From assembly GCA_022885665.1 (NCBI GenBank), contig JAGQDJ010000633.1, positions 248,001-312,000 on the forward strand: a stretch of 64,000 nucleotides of DNA, read 5' to 3'. Below are positions 1 to 13,100 of the stretch, piece after piece. Made by a program: the position numbers and the translations under genes. The notes beneath the pieces were generated by a model. That model ran no database searches. It had not been told where the DNA came from and worked only from the letters and a program-made list of their open reading frames with translations. The stretch's first letter is position 1; every line of letters begins with the position of its first letter. The DNA comes from Triops longicaudatus (Eukaryota; Arthropoda; Branchiopoda; Notostraca; Triopsidae).

Positions 1-138
1 TATTCGGCATGAGCACCGAAGGAGGCGTGCCGAGACTCGCCAAGCTACCCTCATGTCATTCCCCACAAAAGTTCAGAAAGATCATCTTGGAAAACAATTG
101 TGTTCTCTACTGCTGTTTTCTACGCGGTACGGCACGGC

Positions 139-344
139 ATCACTAATATTCGTTATAACCGATCAAAGTATCATGTTAGTGGCCACAGGGACCAGAAAAT
201 CGGCTGACTACATACGAAGCACGTTGTAAACGGCTTCGTTGTATCTGATGTTTCCGCTGCGTATTCACACAGGCGTTTCGTCGGGACCTCGTCCACGATA
301 ACCAACCATTATAACACGGCTTCGTTATAACGAGACTTTAGTGT
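139..344. mobile_element. MITE-like element with pogo/Tigger-type terminal repeats
   Basis: About 206 bp bounded by inverted ends. The left end starts CACTAATATTCGTTATAACC and the right end, read on the minus strand, starts CACTAAAGTCTCGTTATAAC, so most of the terminal ~22 bases match. Ends of the form CAGT/CACT..AGTCTCGTTATAACGA are typical of pogo/Tigger-like DNA transposons, from general knowledge of the group. There is no transposase ORF, so it would be a non-autonomous copy. No clear TA target duplication is visible, so the exact borders are uncertain. A similar element lies at 50121-50293. Confidence 0.5.
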
Positions 345-578
345 AATTATTTGTGAAAAATAGAGTTTATAACATTCATATATTGTATTACTAAAATTAT
401 TTGCTTATTATTTTACAAAGAAAAAAGCCACGTTTAAGCAAACAAAAAAGTGTATTAGGAATATACAAAGTTCAATGTATAACAAGCAAGTTGTAATTAA
501 GTTAAAAGCAAGCCTATTCAACAAAAGGAATTATTCCCTTTTTCGGAGAGAAAAAGATTAATTTAAAACTGCAATTGT

Positions 579-2754
579 TCAGTGTGTTACACCGCTAGCT
601 TGCCCCTTCCATAATTCGTTCAGCTTCACGTTACAACCCAGATCGCGTAGGGCAGCTTTGACTTCGTCAGTGCCGCTCTTTTGACGCGAAAGAATCTTCT
701 GCAGTAAATCTTCCACTCCCAAGGCTAGGAAAGCTGGACAAAGCTCTTCTTTCCTGCGACAAACGATGTTACGAATGGCCATAGCTGCCTGACGCTAAAT
801 CACATGAAAATTAGATAAATGGGTTCTCTCGTCCAGTTATATCGCAGTTTTACTTCAATTTTAATTTGCTTCACATGTATTTTCAGAACGTCTACTATCA
901 CTTGCGCGGCTCCAGCTTGCACCAACTCCACAGCGATATCAGGCATTCGTAACGAAATCACTGCCATGGCAGCGCAACCCACTTCGGCCACACCGTCAAC
1001 CGTCTGCACAGAAAGTGAAAAGTCTACTTACGTTTATTATCCAACATTGTTATTTGTCTATCCATACGCTGATCAACCTTACATTTACGTTTCTTAAAAA
1101 ATCTGACATAACGAAACTTCAAGTGAAAAATAAAATAGTTTGTAAACTACATTTCTCAACGCAATAATCCCTTGATTTCTTTAAAAAATACATTGAAGCT
1201 TTTGTATGAATGTTTCGTCTATAAAAGAGATATGGTATCTACTAAGTTTTTAATTATTTATTTTAGAAAAATCGTACCACAAAAATGCGCGAAAGCAAGA
1301 AAAGCCTTAACAAGAATGGACGCAGAGAAACAAGTTACATACTTGATGACGTGTAACAGCTGTCACTATGAGAGGTATTCCTCCCGATTTAGCGACATCT
1401 CGTTTTACGTCGTCATTACCGGCGAGTGCTTTGAGTAGAACAAGACTCCGCTCCACCAGTTGAGGGTTATCATGGAAATTGACCAAGACATCCAAGATGA
1501 ATTTGAGTCCGCCCTCTTCGACGACAAGCTGGCAAAATTCATTTCGCACAGATAACCGTGACAAGGAAAGTAGGATTTCTGACACTGTCTCCGAATCGTG
1601 CTGGTATTCTGTAAAAAGGATAAGGAAGTCATGATTAAAAACGTAGTATTTAATATTTTTGTTCAAAATCTAAAAAACTGCGTAACAATGAAGAACTTAC
1701 CTGTAAGCAAGTTAGTAAGCAAGGCCAAGCCATTATGTTCTTGAGCAATCGTGCAAGCGTACTCATGGGCTTTTCCAAACTCGACTCGAATGTCGTCATC
1801 GGCTACCATGCTCCGCATCAGCTGACAAACCCATTGTACAACCTAATCCAACGACGGGTGTTGAAACAGCGAATTGTTACTTGCGTAAAAGGGTAATGCA
1901 AATACAAATCGTGCTGGAAAAATACTTGGACAACATGAAAACAAATAAAAATAAAATTCACCTCGCCATTCTTTGCTGCAGACGATTCAAGGATTTTACG
2001 AATCCTAGCAGCTAACTCATGTTCGAAAATAAGTAACTGGCGGTTCAGTTCATGTAGCGTACACAAGTTTTTGATTAGTTTTATCATCATAATGAGCTTC
2101 GGAGTATGACAGGAATCAATAAACTACAAGAAAAACTTTCTGAATTCAAAGAATGCAGGATGAAATGACTCATACTCTATCCAAACATTTTACAAGTTCC
2201 TTAGCACTGGGGCCGTCAAGTAAGTCCGGTTGCTGATCGGTTAAAGCCAGGAGGGTTTGCAAGGTTTGGAGCACCAATTTTTCATCCGGGAATGTAAGTA
2301 GGTGAATTAAACTGGAATAAACGCCAGTTTTAGCTGTCATCATCCTGTGCGGCAAGTCTTTCTTGCATTCAACTTCGAGCTCATTTAAACGGCCAATCAG
2401 CTCATCGAATTCGTTCTCCTGCTACATTAACAATGAAATATAATGTATTCGATAATTATGCTGAGACATCCAAACTTACAGTTTTATTTTGACTGTGTTC
2501 TATTATATATTGTGACAGCTTTTCAACGGGTCGTCCATCACCAGTGTCGACAGCCGATGTGACGACGTTCGATAAATTTACTCCCTGAAATGAATACACT
2601 TCACATTTGACATAAAATTAGTTACAAATAATTTTACCTGAGATTCAAATTGTTTTATGGCATCTTCCCTTGCTTCCTCTGCTGACATGCCGAAGTCATT
2701 TATGTTTTCGAGCACCACGGAATCGAACGTTTCTTGAGTAATGACTTTGACCAT
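579..2754 (-). CDS. ARMC6: Armadillo repeat-containing protein 6 homologue
   Basis: Minus-strand gene of eight exons: 2754-2638, 2584-2480, 2418-2176, 2123-1962, 1842-1701, 1608-1343, 1003-875, 794-579. They join in frame to 459 aa, close to vertebrate ARMC6 (about 470-500 aa). All seven introns (52-339 nt) are GT-AG. The start gives MVKVITQETFDSVV, then NINDFGMSAEEA and QFESQGVNLSNVV, which line up with the ARMC6 amino terminus. Further matches are ALTDQQPDLLD, RLSVRNEFCQLVVEEGG, ALAGNDDVKRDVAKSGG and, near the stop, KAALRDLGCNVKLNELWKGQ. The protein is built of helical armadillo repeats and should be a scaffold; its exact function is poorly known. The acceptor of exon 3 reads TAGCAG (NAGNAG), so an extra Gln there is possible. 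The first ATG was chosen because homology begins at that Met. Confidence 0.93.
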
Positions 2755-3790
2755 TTTTGTCCTAGCTCATAAACGTTTACATGGACTATTTAAAAATATT
2801 AGCATGACATGCTGTGGATAAATTACAACAGCGAAATCACTTACTTGATAGTCACGTTTTTAACGGTTTTATTAAAAAATCAATGTGAATGTTTACGACG
2901 GGAAAAGTTTACAAATCTGCAGAAGTTAAAGTAAGACTGCCCATATGACTCAGAATTTGTCAGAATTTGTTTACCTACAAAAGCGACACCTTGTCTCAGA
3001 CGATTAAACTCGGACGTGTTTTGCTATATAGTCTTGTGATTAGATGGCGTTTAAGGTTCAGATACAAAATTTAACTCGGTTATTTTTACGATTTTACGAA
3101 AAATTACTCAATTGTCGTAAAATTCTACACGTTATTTTACAGCGAAGTGATATTTTTCCTGTTTCACGATCTAAGGCGTCATGAAATTCAACCCTTTCTG
3201 GACTGTACTGCACTTGACACAAGTTGAACGAAACGTGAGCCCAAAATCCCAGGCGAAATGTCTCGAGTGCGAATGACCCTTCAAGGCAATTTAGCCCCTT
3301 ACTTCTCCATGAGTGCTGACAGGTGGTTCACCATTCAGTCTCTTACACCTGGTTATTATGAACAGTCGTATATGGGACACTCGCATAATTATATGTTTTT
3401 CTCAAGAATTTTAAACATTACAGATAGTCCTTATGGGACTGGTAATTTACTGTCCAATATCCTAGTCCTAGGCACAATACCAGAAAAAAATGACGACTAC
3501 CACTTCATTTCTGTATGAGGGTCCTTAATATTTTGGTTCAATCCTCTATTTGTATCGTCATGGGCTTACAACGCACGTTCCTACCCAAAACGGCAGATCG
3601 CATCCGTGGAGTAAGTCTTAAATGATACAACTTAAATCGAAATGAAAACTTCTAAGAGGAACATTTATTTCCTAATTTTAGTAACCAACACCAATATAGC
3701 CCGGTAACCTGTTATGGCTTATTCGTTTTCATTCAAATGTTACAATTCGTCAGACTAGGTTAGACAAGTACAGGGATTGTTTCGAATTAT

Positions 3791-3804
3791 GGGGGGGGGG
3801 GGGG
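3791..3804. repeat. Homopolymer G14
   Basis: Fourteen consecutive G on the plus strand in non-coding DNA. Length may be unreliable because of sequencing or assembly slippage. Confidence 0.9.
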
Positions 3805-3833
3805 AAATAAAATTTAACCGCATGTAAAACAAG

Positions 3834-3884
3834 TTTCATACTAGATGGGTGAATAGAATATTTCATACTAGATGGGTGAATAGA
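3834..3884. repeat. Two-copy 27-bp tandem repeat
   Basis: The block beginning TTTCATACTAGATGGGTGAA occurs twice in a row, starting at 3834 and 3861. The two copies are identical over about 24 bases, which suggests a recent local duplication. It is intergenic. Confidence 0.85.
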
Positions 3885-6800
3885 TGCTGCGTGCGTGAAT
3901 GCGATTTTTGAACGCTCAAACGATACTATTTGATTATTGACTGTCGTTACTCGTTACCTTTAACACTAAATCCTGTCAGTCTGAATTACAAGGAACCAAG
4001 GATGACACTGAAAGACTGCGTAGATCAACAGCGAGATACTGGTAATAAAGAAGACACCAATTTTGAAGGAAAGCGAATATTATTAATGAGCCAACGCATT
4101 GTTTCCTTGGTCATGCATATTTCGACTTTTCACGCCTTCTGTGGAGCATATTTCCTGTCCTTGTAGACTGTCGCTCTTCTTCTGTATCATTTCAGTTAAC
4201 GAAATTGTGCGTCGGAAACGCGCCGATAGAAGGCTTTGGAATCGAAACGTTTTCCAGGCCCTTTTCGTCAGCGGTTGTTTTTCGTGCGTCCGGTTGCTGA
4301 CTGGCATTAGCTTGCACGCGAGATTGCGGGGTCCTGGGGTTGTCCCTGGTCCTAATCAGTCTCCACGCCCCTTCCAGGTCCCCCTTGGGGTCAGGCGATG
4401 GGGATGGAAAGCTATGTCTCTCTCTTCCTTCTTTTCTAGTCCTGTCTTCCCTTTTTTCTCTCGGGTCTTATTTGGCTGCCCAGACAACAACGCCGACGCC
4501 GACCAAGATCCCGACAGAACAGTGGAAAGCGAAACGTCCCGTACACACCCACCAAGCCACTACACGGGATCCAGTATCGCATTCGTTTGCTATCATTCAC
4601 ACACATGTTACCCCAAAGGCAAGGCGTCTGGCGTTGCCTTGTGTAGATGAGAAGGGGAGGAGGGAAAAGGTGGGAGTTAAGACAGGTTGTGGAAAGAAGA
4701 AGCCGTGCCTGGGAGCACACACATGCAATGTAGAAAGCGAAAAGACCCCGTGTTCGGAAACGAAGAGAAAAAGGCCCCCATGCATGCACGAGTCTATGGA
4801 AGACCCGTCGAGGCAAGCCTTCTCCCAAGTCAAGTGAAAAGGGACGTGGGACTTGTGCGAGGCGATCAAACAAACCCATATCCCGTCCAATATGCATGAA
4901 GCCAGGGCCAGAAAGGCTGGTTTCCTTTGGGGCCGCGGTTGTGTACGTATGCCACACACCATTGAGCATAATGAGGGACTGTGGTGGCTCAGAGGGGTGT
5001 CTCTACGCGACGTGAAGCCGACATCGCAGGTTTTCGGGACGTATGGTGTTCCTTATGAGGTCCTGCATCGGAGCTCTTACAAGACGTGGAAAATCGGTGC
5101 CAGTCCCAGGACCAGGTCAGAAGATAATAGCACTGGGGGCCCCTACAGCTCCCAGCAAGTCGCAACCAAGAGGGACAACAGGGTTGCTAGGGGCTAACGA
5201 CACAAGTCCCATGAACCATGCAGCGAACAATTTTCGGGAGGTGAAGCAACCGGACCGAGATGGACGAAAAGCGACAAAACTCCAGGGGACTAACCGAACG
5301 GGTAAATGCGTAGGATGATATTCAGAGACTTGTTATAACATCGTAAGTCAACTACACAAGATGGGAAAGGGATGCTTCATTCATTTCTTAATCTACTCTT
5401 ACGATAGTTATATGATGCGTATGCTTGTGCGTCAACTTGGCACGTTGTTAGACTGGGGAGTTTTTCTGGATCGAAAGTTGCTTTCAAGGCTATACAGTAG
5501 CTTTAATTAGGGAAGTCGAGACGCTGGTCTACCACAACGCCAATGAGTGGCTGCCCGTACTTGACAAAAAGCAATAGCCTTGGTCATTATCTCTAGGACA
5601 CAATTTTATGATCTCTACTGTGTCGTTAGTGATGGGCGTAAATTAATTATAACAAACCGCGGCATACATCCGAATATTGCCTTACTTTTTCGTTGCTTTT
5701 CATTCTTTTGATGTTTAATGGTTGAGACCGAACGTTACGTTAAATACTCCTTGCATCTTATGAAATTTTGAGGTACATGAAATAGGAGTCTTAAATAGAC
5801 GAGAAGTTTCTATTTCTTTTATTATTGAGTTAACTATAGAAACTGGAAATGATCCTGTCATTGGATATTTGCCTGCTATCCTATACGGAAAAATCAGCCA
5901 TTACGTAAGTTTAATTATGCAATTGTCATAAGCAGTCCTGCGAACAGCAAGTAAACAGATGGTCAACCAAGGGACACCCGTTTCTCCGGTGGGACTTGAG
6001 CACAGAGCTTGTGCTAGGTAAAAAGGGTAATAGGATTCGTCAGGAGACGTCACTTGTTACGAAGTCAAAATTATAGTCGTAGCAGTTTTAAACGTCAGTC
6101 TTGGTACCATCTTGACTTCGGAAGTTGCCATACAGCACACCATACACCTTTGACATAACATACAGATAATTTGGAGATGAATATTTCATATTATCGTGCA
6201 ATATTCGTTCGATAATACGTTGTTATGATATGTTAAGCTCTTAGCATATATTTAAATGATCAGTCTCAGATATTTAAATACGTGTCACTGAATGATAATA
6301 ACACAGCAATTGCAATACTTTGCTTAATGACGAGAGCTATAATGGCAATGAAAATGTAGCCTAAGTAAAACTGTTTGGTACACTAAAGAAATGTCTAACA
6401 TATTTTAGTATAATATCTCTGTTGATTACAGTTACCTAGACGTCATTCAGTACCTATGACAATCGGATACTGTCAACAGGCCCTTCCCCATAATTAGTTG
6501 CTTGAACCCATGTCTTCCTATACCCTGGTCTGAACGCTTCTTCTCTTTCACAACTATACTGATACAGTATGAGGACAAAGGGTGAAACTGTCTCCCCATG
6601 TTCAAAGGATAACACTTCCTACGAGTCTATTAGCTACCTAATTATTTTTGTCACCAAGTTCAAGAGAATCAGTCATCCGCAAATTACGCGTGCGCCTGTG
6701 AAAGCAGTCTTTATTGCTAACCTTACTGGTTTACTGGCGTTGGTCTAGTGTCATGTCAGATCCCTTGGGCCTACTTAACTATACCTCCGTAAGAAGCCAT

Positions 6801-8437
6801 GAAAGCTGATGCTGTTAGTTTTCGACAACCTATCTTGGGAACGTCCAGGATAATCCCGAAAAATACCCTAACAAGATCTTACTAAATGTCCGAATGAGCA
6901 CAAAAAAAAGAGAACAAATCTTATACGGACTAAAATCGGTGAAAGAGCTGCACTTCTGGCTATTACAAACTTCGTTAGTCAAACATATTTTCTTTTTATG
7001 TCCGTTTCGGCTAGATTTTATTCTAAACAATGAAGTCACAAAAGGTGCAAAATACAAGTAGAAAGTCCTGCAAACAACGCCAGCAGGGTTTTCGATTCCA
7101 TTCAAGCCACTGAAACGCACCCACGTATTAAGAAAGACACCTCCCCTTTAGGAGAGGCACAGGGGTATCATTATTGCAAACAGTTCGCTTGACTCTTTTC
7201 TCCGCATCGATTATTAAGAAGCGAGTCAGCCGGCATAACAATGAGGGACATCCTATGATTACCACAGCCATCTTCCGATCTCCCACCTCTGCTGCTTCGC
7301 ACCAGATTGTCGGGGACGATCGTCATTACTCTTTTCTCCCCCTACACAACTCCGAAAGACTCCTTTTCGCCTCGCCACCCTCGCCCTGTTTCTCCAAGTC
7401 TCCCCTGCTAGACGCATTTTCTTATCCGTGTGTGTCCAGAGAAGTTCATGCCCACCCCCAATCCCTGTCGTGTAACTGGCTTGGGTTATTCGGGCTCGAC
7501 ATGCACTGGGGCAGGCAGACTTAAGGATCATCAAGACGAGAAAGGCCTTGGCCACAGGCACGTAGGAGTCCTTTCCACTCAAAACGCCCTCCCTTTCTTC
7601 CGCTGGCCTCCTCCTCCACCCGTTCCCCACACTCATTTGGGCCCTTTTTCGCGTTCATCGTGGCTGGCTTGTCATTTATCGTCCTCGTCCCGACCTAAAA
7701 GTCTTCTTCACCAGGCCCGCATCTCCGAATTCATGCCTTACTAGGGTTGTGTGCGCGATGCAACGCTTTCAGGGGGGAAATATGGGCGAAGGGAGGGGGG
7801 CAAAAGGGTGAAGGGAAGAGAGTATGTACACATACGAAGTCCTTTGGCAGCCTGCAGAGAGAAAAGAGGAAGCGAAGAAAATGCACCAGCGATAGCTGCT
7901 CAGTGTGGATCACTGTGCTTGATGTGTCAGAGCCGGGAGTTTACAGGGACTTTCTGTGTACAGCACTCTTCGGTATTGGATGCCAACTGACGTTCAATCC
8001 AGGCCCCCTGAACGGATGAAAGTTTGCCAACGCCTTATTTCTATACAGAATTTGTATGCAACGTGAATATACCGAACAATAGGAACTCCAAACAGACCAC
8101 TGTCTTGCTAGAATAAAGTAAGATGTCATAACAAGAAACTTTTTTATACATGTCTGTAAGGAAACAAAGAACTTGCTAGATAATTTACATAGCGATAAAC
8201 TGCACAAGGAAAGATATTAAAGTATAAGAACATTGCAAACTGTACATACCAATAGAGACAGACGAGATCTTGGGGGTTCGGGAAGAAAACAACACAAGAC
8301 TTTCGAATCGGTGAAAATACCGGATTTATTTAGTGGATTGTAGTTTGTTTCCATTAGACTGCCAAAGACGACAGTACATCGCAAATGTTACGTGGGTCTT
8401 TTCAAATACAAGCACACACGCCAATATAACCTGCGAG

Positions 8438-8467
8438 TTTTTTTTTTTTTTTTTTTTTGGGGGGGGG
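8438..8467. repeat. T21-G9 homopolymer junction
   Basis: Twenty-one T followed directly by nine G. No mobile element with a poly-A or poly-T tail could be recognised next to it. Confidence 0.9.
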
Positions 8468-10114
8468 TAAGCTTTGAATAAAAGGGTCAAGTTTGTGAAT
8501 TTTGCTTTTAATCTATGCTAATGTTCTTCATTATTGGGTAAAATACCCCAAACTGGCTAAAATGTCGTTTGAATTTGGGTAACGGAGCCTATCCCGAGAA
8601 AAGTTGCAACAAAATAAAATTTGGAAGCATGAAAATCCCTAGTCAGAAAGAACAAAAGTGCCAAAAAAAACTGCTTCTCTTAACCACCAATTTAGTTGCG
8701 CTTGCACGTGTTTTTGTATTAAACGTAGTGTTTCTTATGCAGTATTATATATTTTTCTATCGTTGAAGTTTAGTTCCCTTGGATAAAAATGCTTTCTGAC
8801 CAGCGGTTTTGGGTAAAGGGGTAAAAACTATCGAGAAGCACGCACAACTTGTTATCTATGGCAAAAGTCAGATACCAAATTAATTATTTCAAATATCTAA
8901 CCATCCCTTTATCGTTTCTTTCTGGAAACGTTCTATTGTGTCATTTATTCGCGAAGTAAAGTAAAATGAAGCCCCTGTTTCGACGGCTTGAATTGAAGTG
9001 CCACGAAGAGGCAATTTCTGAGGGAACTCAGGATAATAATAGGGTAAAAAGATATTTAGCACTTCTATTTTGTTTGACTGAGTATTTTTGTAATAAAAAA
9101 TATATTTTCAATGTGACGTGCGTTAAACAATACTATGACAATATCCTGGTCCAGAATGGATCAGTGGGAGAGACAAAATGCATCCGAGCGCAATGCAAGG
9201 GGGGAGAAGGGGATAAAAACTGCTACGTTCTTATTACCTACCTTCTGTTTCTCTCTTCGGCCCTGTGGTGATCCTTTCGCACAACCTTTTATTTTCTATC
9301 ATGCATTGAGCCCATCACCCGTAGTACGGGAGCCTTTGCGGGTCCCCAGCTGGGAGGCCCAGCCTGGGTTGTATAGTATACCCATCCGCCACGCATCAGC
9401 CCGAGCAGGGATGGGGAACACTTTCCGCCAACCAAAAGGAGGTGGGGGAAAAAGGTGGTTGGAAGGAAGCGAGAAGGAAGTCGGATAGCTATGGGGCGGT
9501 GCACCAGACTCTGGGGGAGAGACCCACAAACTGAGCCACGCAGCTCTCCAAGGACTGTCACGTCAGGCGCCCCTTTACCCTAGACCCCAGTGTGCACGGT
9601 GTGGTATGCACAGAAACAGCCACACAGGCTTTTTGCGTCGCTGCGGCCAACGCCACGAAGACGAAAAGGCCCACATAGAGCCGAAGCTCTTCTGTCCCAT
9701 TCGGGAATACGCTGTCTACGTGGATGGGTCAACCGCTTGCCTTCGTCCCGGGCATTTATTTGTCAGTGTCGCACCCCATCGGAAGGATTTATTTTTATAG
9801 TGTGAGCATCAATGCCATCCGATTAACGTAAAAATCATACCGAATTAAAAGGTGCAGTGAAAACCATTGTGTTGTAAGAAGTTAACCGTCAAGGCACGGA
9901 AATTATTTAAATCTGCACCGGATACGTGTAAGGTTGGTGTCGCGGATTAAATGACGATTGTGAATGTGCAGTTTTATGTAAAGAATGTAATTCAAGAATA
10001 CAGGACAAAATAAAAAATACAAAAGGATATCAATTTTCTGCCAAACTACGTGGCGTAAGCGGATAATAACAGTGAACTGTAGTGCTTTTTTTGTGTGCTG
10101 GTGGAACGAGTGCC

Positions 10115-13100
10115 ATGGCTGGTCGAAACAACACACCGGCGTCACGAAAACGTCCTCGTGAGCCGTCATGCACTCCACCGGCAAGTCCTAATCAGTCTCT
10201 TCAATCCCAGCCGTCATCCCCTCGCCAGGCCCGTCCAAGTCCTCGAGACCTGGTTCATCAACCGTCAGCAGGTACAAGCAACACTTGGGCGCCTTATCAG
10301 TCTGCTGGATCGCAAACAAATCGGGGTGCTAAAACTAGGGCAGCCGCGGCAGCAGCAGCAGCCCTGGCTGCCGCAGCGTCGGCCAACAGTGTCGGCCATC
10401 CATTCAACTGGGCCCAGCCGACCAGTGAGGTCCATAAAAGTAAAACGAAGGAACGAGCACCCTCGCCAGGAAGGTCAACGTCGTCATTAGTCTCGTCTTC
10501 GTCGCCCGACCCGCAGCCCCTGGCATTGGTCCACCACACGCGCCCAGCTGTTGGTGCGAGTAGTGAGTCGCAGGCCTCATCAACGTCATCAGGTGCCGCG
10601 GGCGCCAGCTCGCCTGTTCCCGGGAGTAGTAATAGCTCCCGCAGAAGTGCCGTGGTTTTACCAGCTTCTCCCCCACCATCATCATCACCAGCGTCCAGCA
10701 CTGGCACCGGCGCTCGAGGCACGGCCAAAGCCACAAAGCGCGACCGGGAGCGCGAACCGAAGCCAACCACCACCACGACCACTAACAACACCTTCTCGTC
10801 CAAAGAAAGTCCCGCTTCAGGACCGCCCTCGGCGCACAATGGGTTGGTGGTCGTGTCGGCCCTTTGCAGACAACAGATGAAGGAGGCCTTTCAACCCTGG
10901 GTCCTACAGGTGAGTTATGTTATCGTAACAAAAGGTTTTCGCTTTCCACACTCGCCTCTCCCGATAACCGCTCCCGTCCCTACATTCGTCCATTACCAGG
11001 CGCCGTGTGTATAAACGGTCGTGCATCTGTATGCTATATCCCCCATTGTCTCACACCTTACCTCGTGGCACTTACTAATAGTACCCGACCTAATCATTTT
11101 CTCCATTCATTCTACTCTTTGCACCATAACGTATATGTGTACGGTACGTTACATGGGTACACCACTGTTTGGCTCCGGATCACCGGTCCCTTTTCTGACA
11201 CATTTTACATGCAAAACACGGATCCCTGCCTTCACCTGTTTATACAGGAACCCTCTTCCGACCTCACCTTTATGTTTTTTATATAGCTTGCTATAAAGTA
11301 CCTCTCTTCCCTTTCTTGAATATCGTGGTTCCGCACCCGCCAAAACTACATGGGTGTGGAGTATTGTGGAGTATTATTAAGTTCGCTGAGCTTTCCAAGT
11401 GAGAAGCACGGAAGGGTGCAAAGAATACAAAGGGTGGTGGGGGTTAGTGGCCCTACCCCACCCCGGGTCCCCAAGTTTGTCTTGAGAGACGTTTTTGCTA
11501 ACGAACCATACGGGTGCCGAATTTTTACACGTTAAGCTGATATAATTAAAAAAGCTGGCTTATTTGAATTCATTTTTTCTCTGTAAAAGACAAGGCGATG
11601 GAAATTATTTTGTCCCCACGTATCTAAGTCCGTTTACTGTAGCCTAGAGTTCGTTATAAAAGGGTTCACTGTAACGAAACGTTACTGTACTTTGTTTTAC
11701 AAAATATTTGATTTTTGACGTATTTTTTTCTTGCAGACGTACGGTGATGCAGCCAAGACAAAGACCATTTCGCGACGTAAATTTGAACGCATCTCTAAGA
11801 TTTTAAAGGGCGAGGACCGTTCGAATGGGGCCGACTCATCCAAATTTCGGTTCTGGGTACGCGCCAAGGGATTTCGCCTTGGACCACCGCCCCACATGGC
11901 GGCCGAGCAAACCGATGCAGAACGGAATAATGATGACCAGGAAGCGCTCTATGTCGTCACGGGATCCTACAAGGTAGGTGACTGAACTGGCAAGCTAGCG
12001 ACACGGCTAGGCTGTAATTCTCTTGCTGTTTAGCCTATAAATTCTTTAGTCCTGTCCATTCTTTGTCTTTTATTCAAACGAATGTTTCAACAAGCCTCCT
12101 CTGGGGCACACAAGTTACGGTTTGGCACAGGCACTGGTTTCAGCTCAGTGATAAAAACTGTGTGTCGGTTTGTTAAAAAAGTTTGCTAGACAGACTAGAT
12201 CAGTTATTTTGAGTACCCATTTCCCCGCTATCAACCACAAGTGTTTATCATATATGCAAATTATGTTACGCGTATACTTGTTACGTCTGTCAGTGTTATG
12301 ATTCACACGCAAGTCTGAGGTGGATAAGCGCCATAAAGCTGTGATTATATTGAAAGGAAACCTTGGAACGCCGTATGATTGAATTTACAGTATCACAGGT
12401 GTTGAAAGAGCCGTTTTGCACATAGCGAAGGTAAACTAAATAATCCAGGAGGGTTTTCTCGAACTCCATCGATTTTGCTTGCACTTCGGGTAAGATACGG
12501 TCCATGTGAGGTGCGTAATCTAGGGCAGCTAGAATACTTGCTAACTCCCTAGAGAGCAAAGTTGTCTCGCTGGAGCATTTGATTGGCTTCTCAACCTGCC
12601 AGGACACCCCAACGCAACGTGCGGGCAAAAAAGTGGACAGGGCTCACAGGAAAAATATTGGCACCTTCTTTTGATGAACCGTGCCCTCGTCCTCAACCCC
12701 TGTACTCCTTTCAAAGCCATAACGCTCCCTCTTTTGCGGCTGCACAAAGAAAAGGGATGCGCTGCTGGTCCCGCACATGCAGTACCTTGCATGCTAGCTT
12801 CTGATACCACCGGGCTTCCTCACGCCCGTGTATGCTAGCACATTCTCGTTCAACTTTCCCACAGCTTGACCTTTCCCTAAGTCTCATAACGTGATACATA
12901 ATCCAACGGTGTGATTTGATCATTACGTCCAAACCGAAATAAAAATTATTTAGAAGCAAATTAATAAAAAAATGTACACACAGGCGTCCTAACTAGATAA
13001 CTACGTTGTTTACCATTGTTTTTAATAGAGTGAAACTTTAAAATAGCTTGTTGAAGCACTTGATTTTTCTATCATTTATGTTTTCTTGTGACTTGAGCTT

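Larger units (their letters stand above)
2755..10114. other. Gene-poor region between divergent ARMC6 and NOL4
   Basis: About 7.4 kb with no gene I can support. The first few hundred bases should hold the ARMC6 promoter and the last few hundred the NOL4 promoter and 5' UTR; no TATA box stands out. AT-rich stretches (5.3-7.1, 8.0-9.2 kb) alternate with GC-richer patches (about 4.1-5.3, 7.15-8.0 and 9.25-9.8 kb) that carry long chance ORFs in several overlapping frames, up to 177 codons, without splice structure or recognisable domains. An 86-codon ORF at 3258-3518 (plus) is also unrecognised. Simple repeats are listed separately. Confidence 0.6.

Noticed and set aside
3258..3518. 86-codon plus-strand ORF as a small gene
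   Set aside because: No recognised family, no splice context and no supporting neighbours; length is within chance for this window.
4436..4969. 177-codon minus-strand ORF between ARMC6 and NOL4
   Set aside because: Overlapping ORFs of similar length exist in other frames, with no domain, signal peptide or splice structure; composition explains it.
10297..10839. 180-codon minus-strand ORF
   Set aside because: Antisense of the GC-rich, repetitive NOL4 exon 1; the plus strand joins in frame to conserved NOL4 exons.
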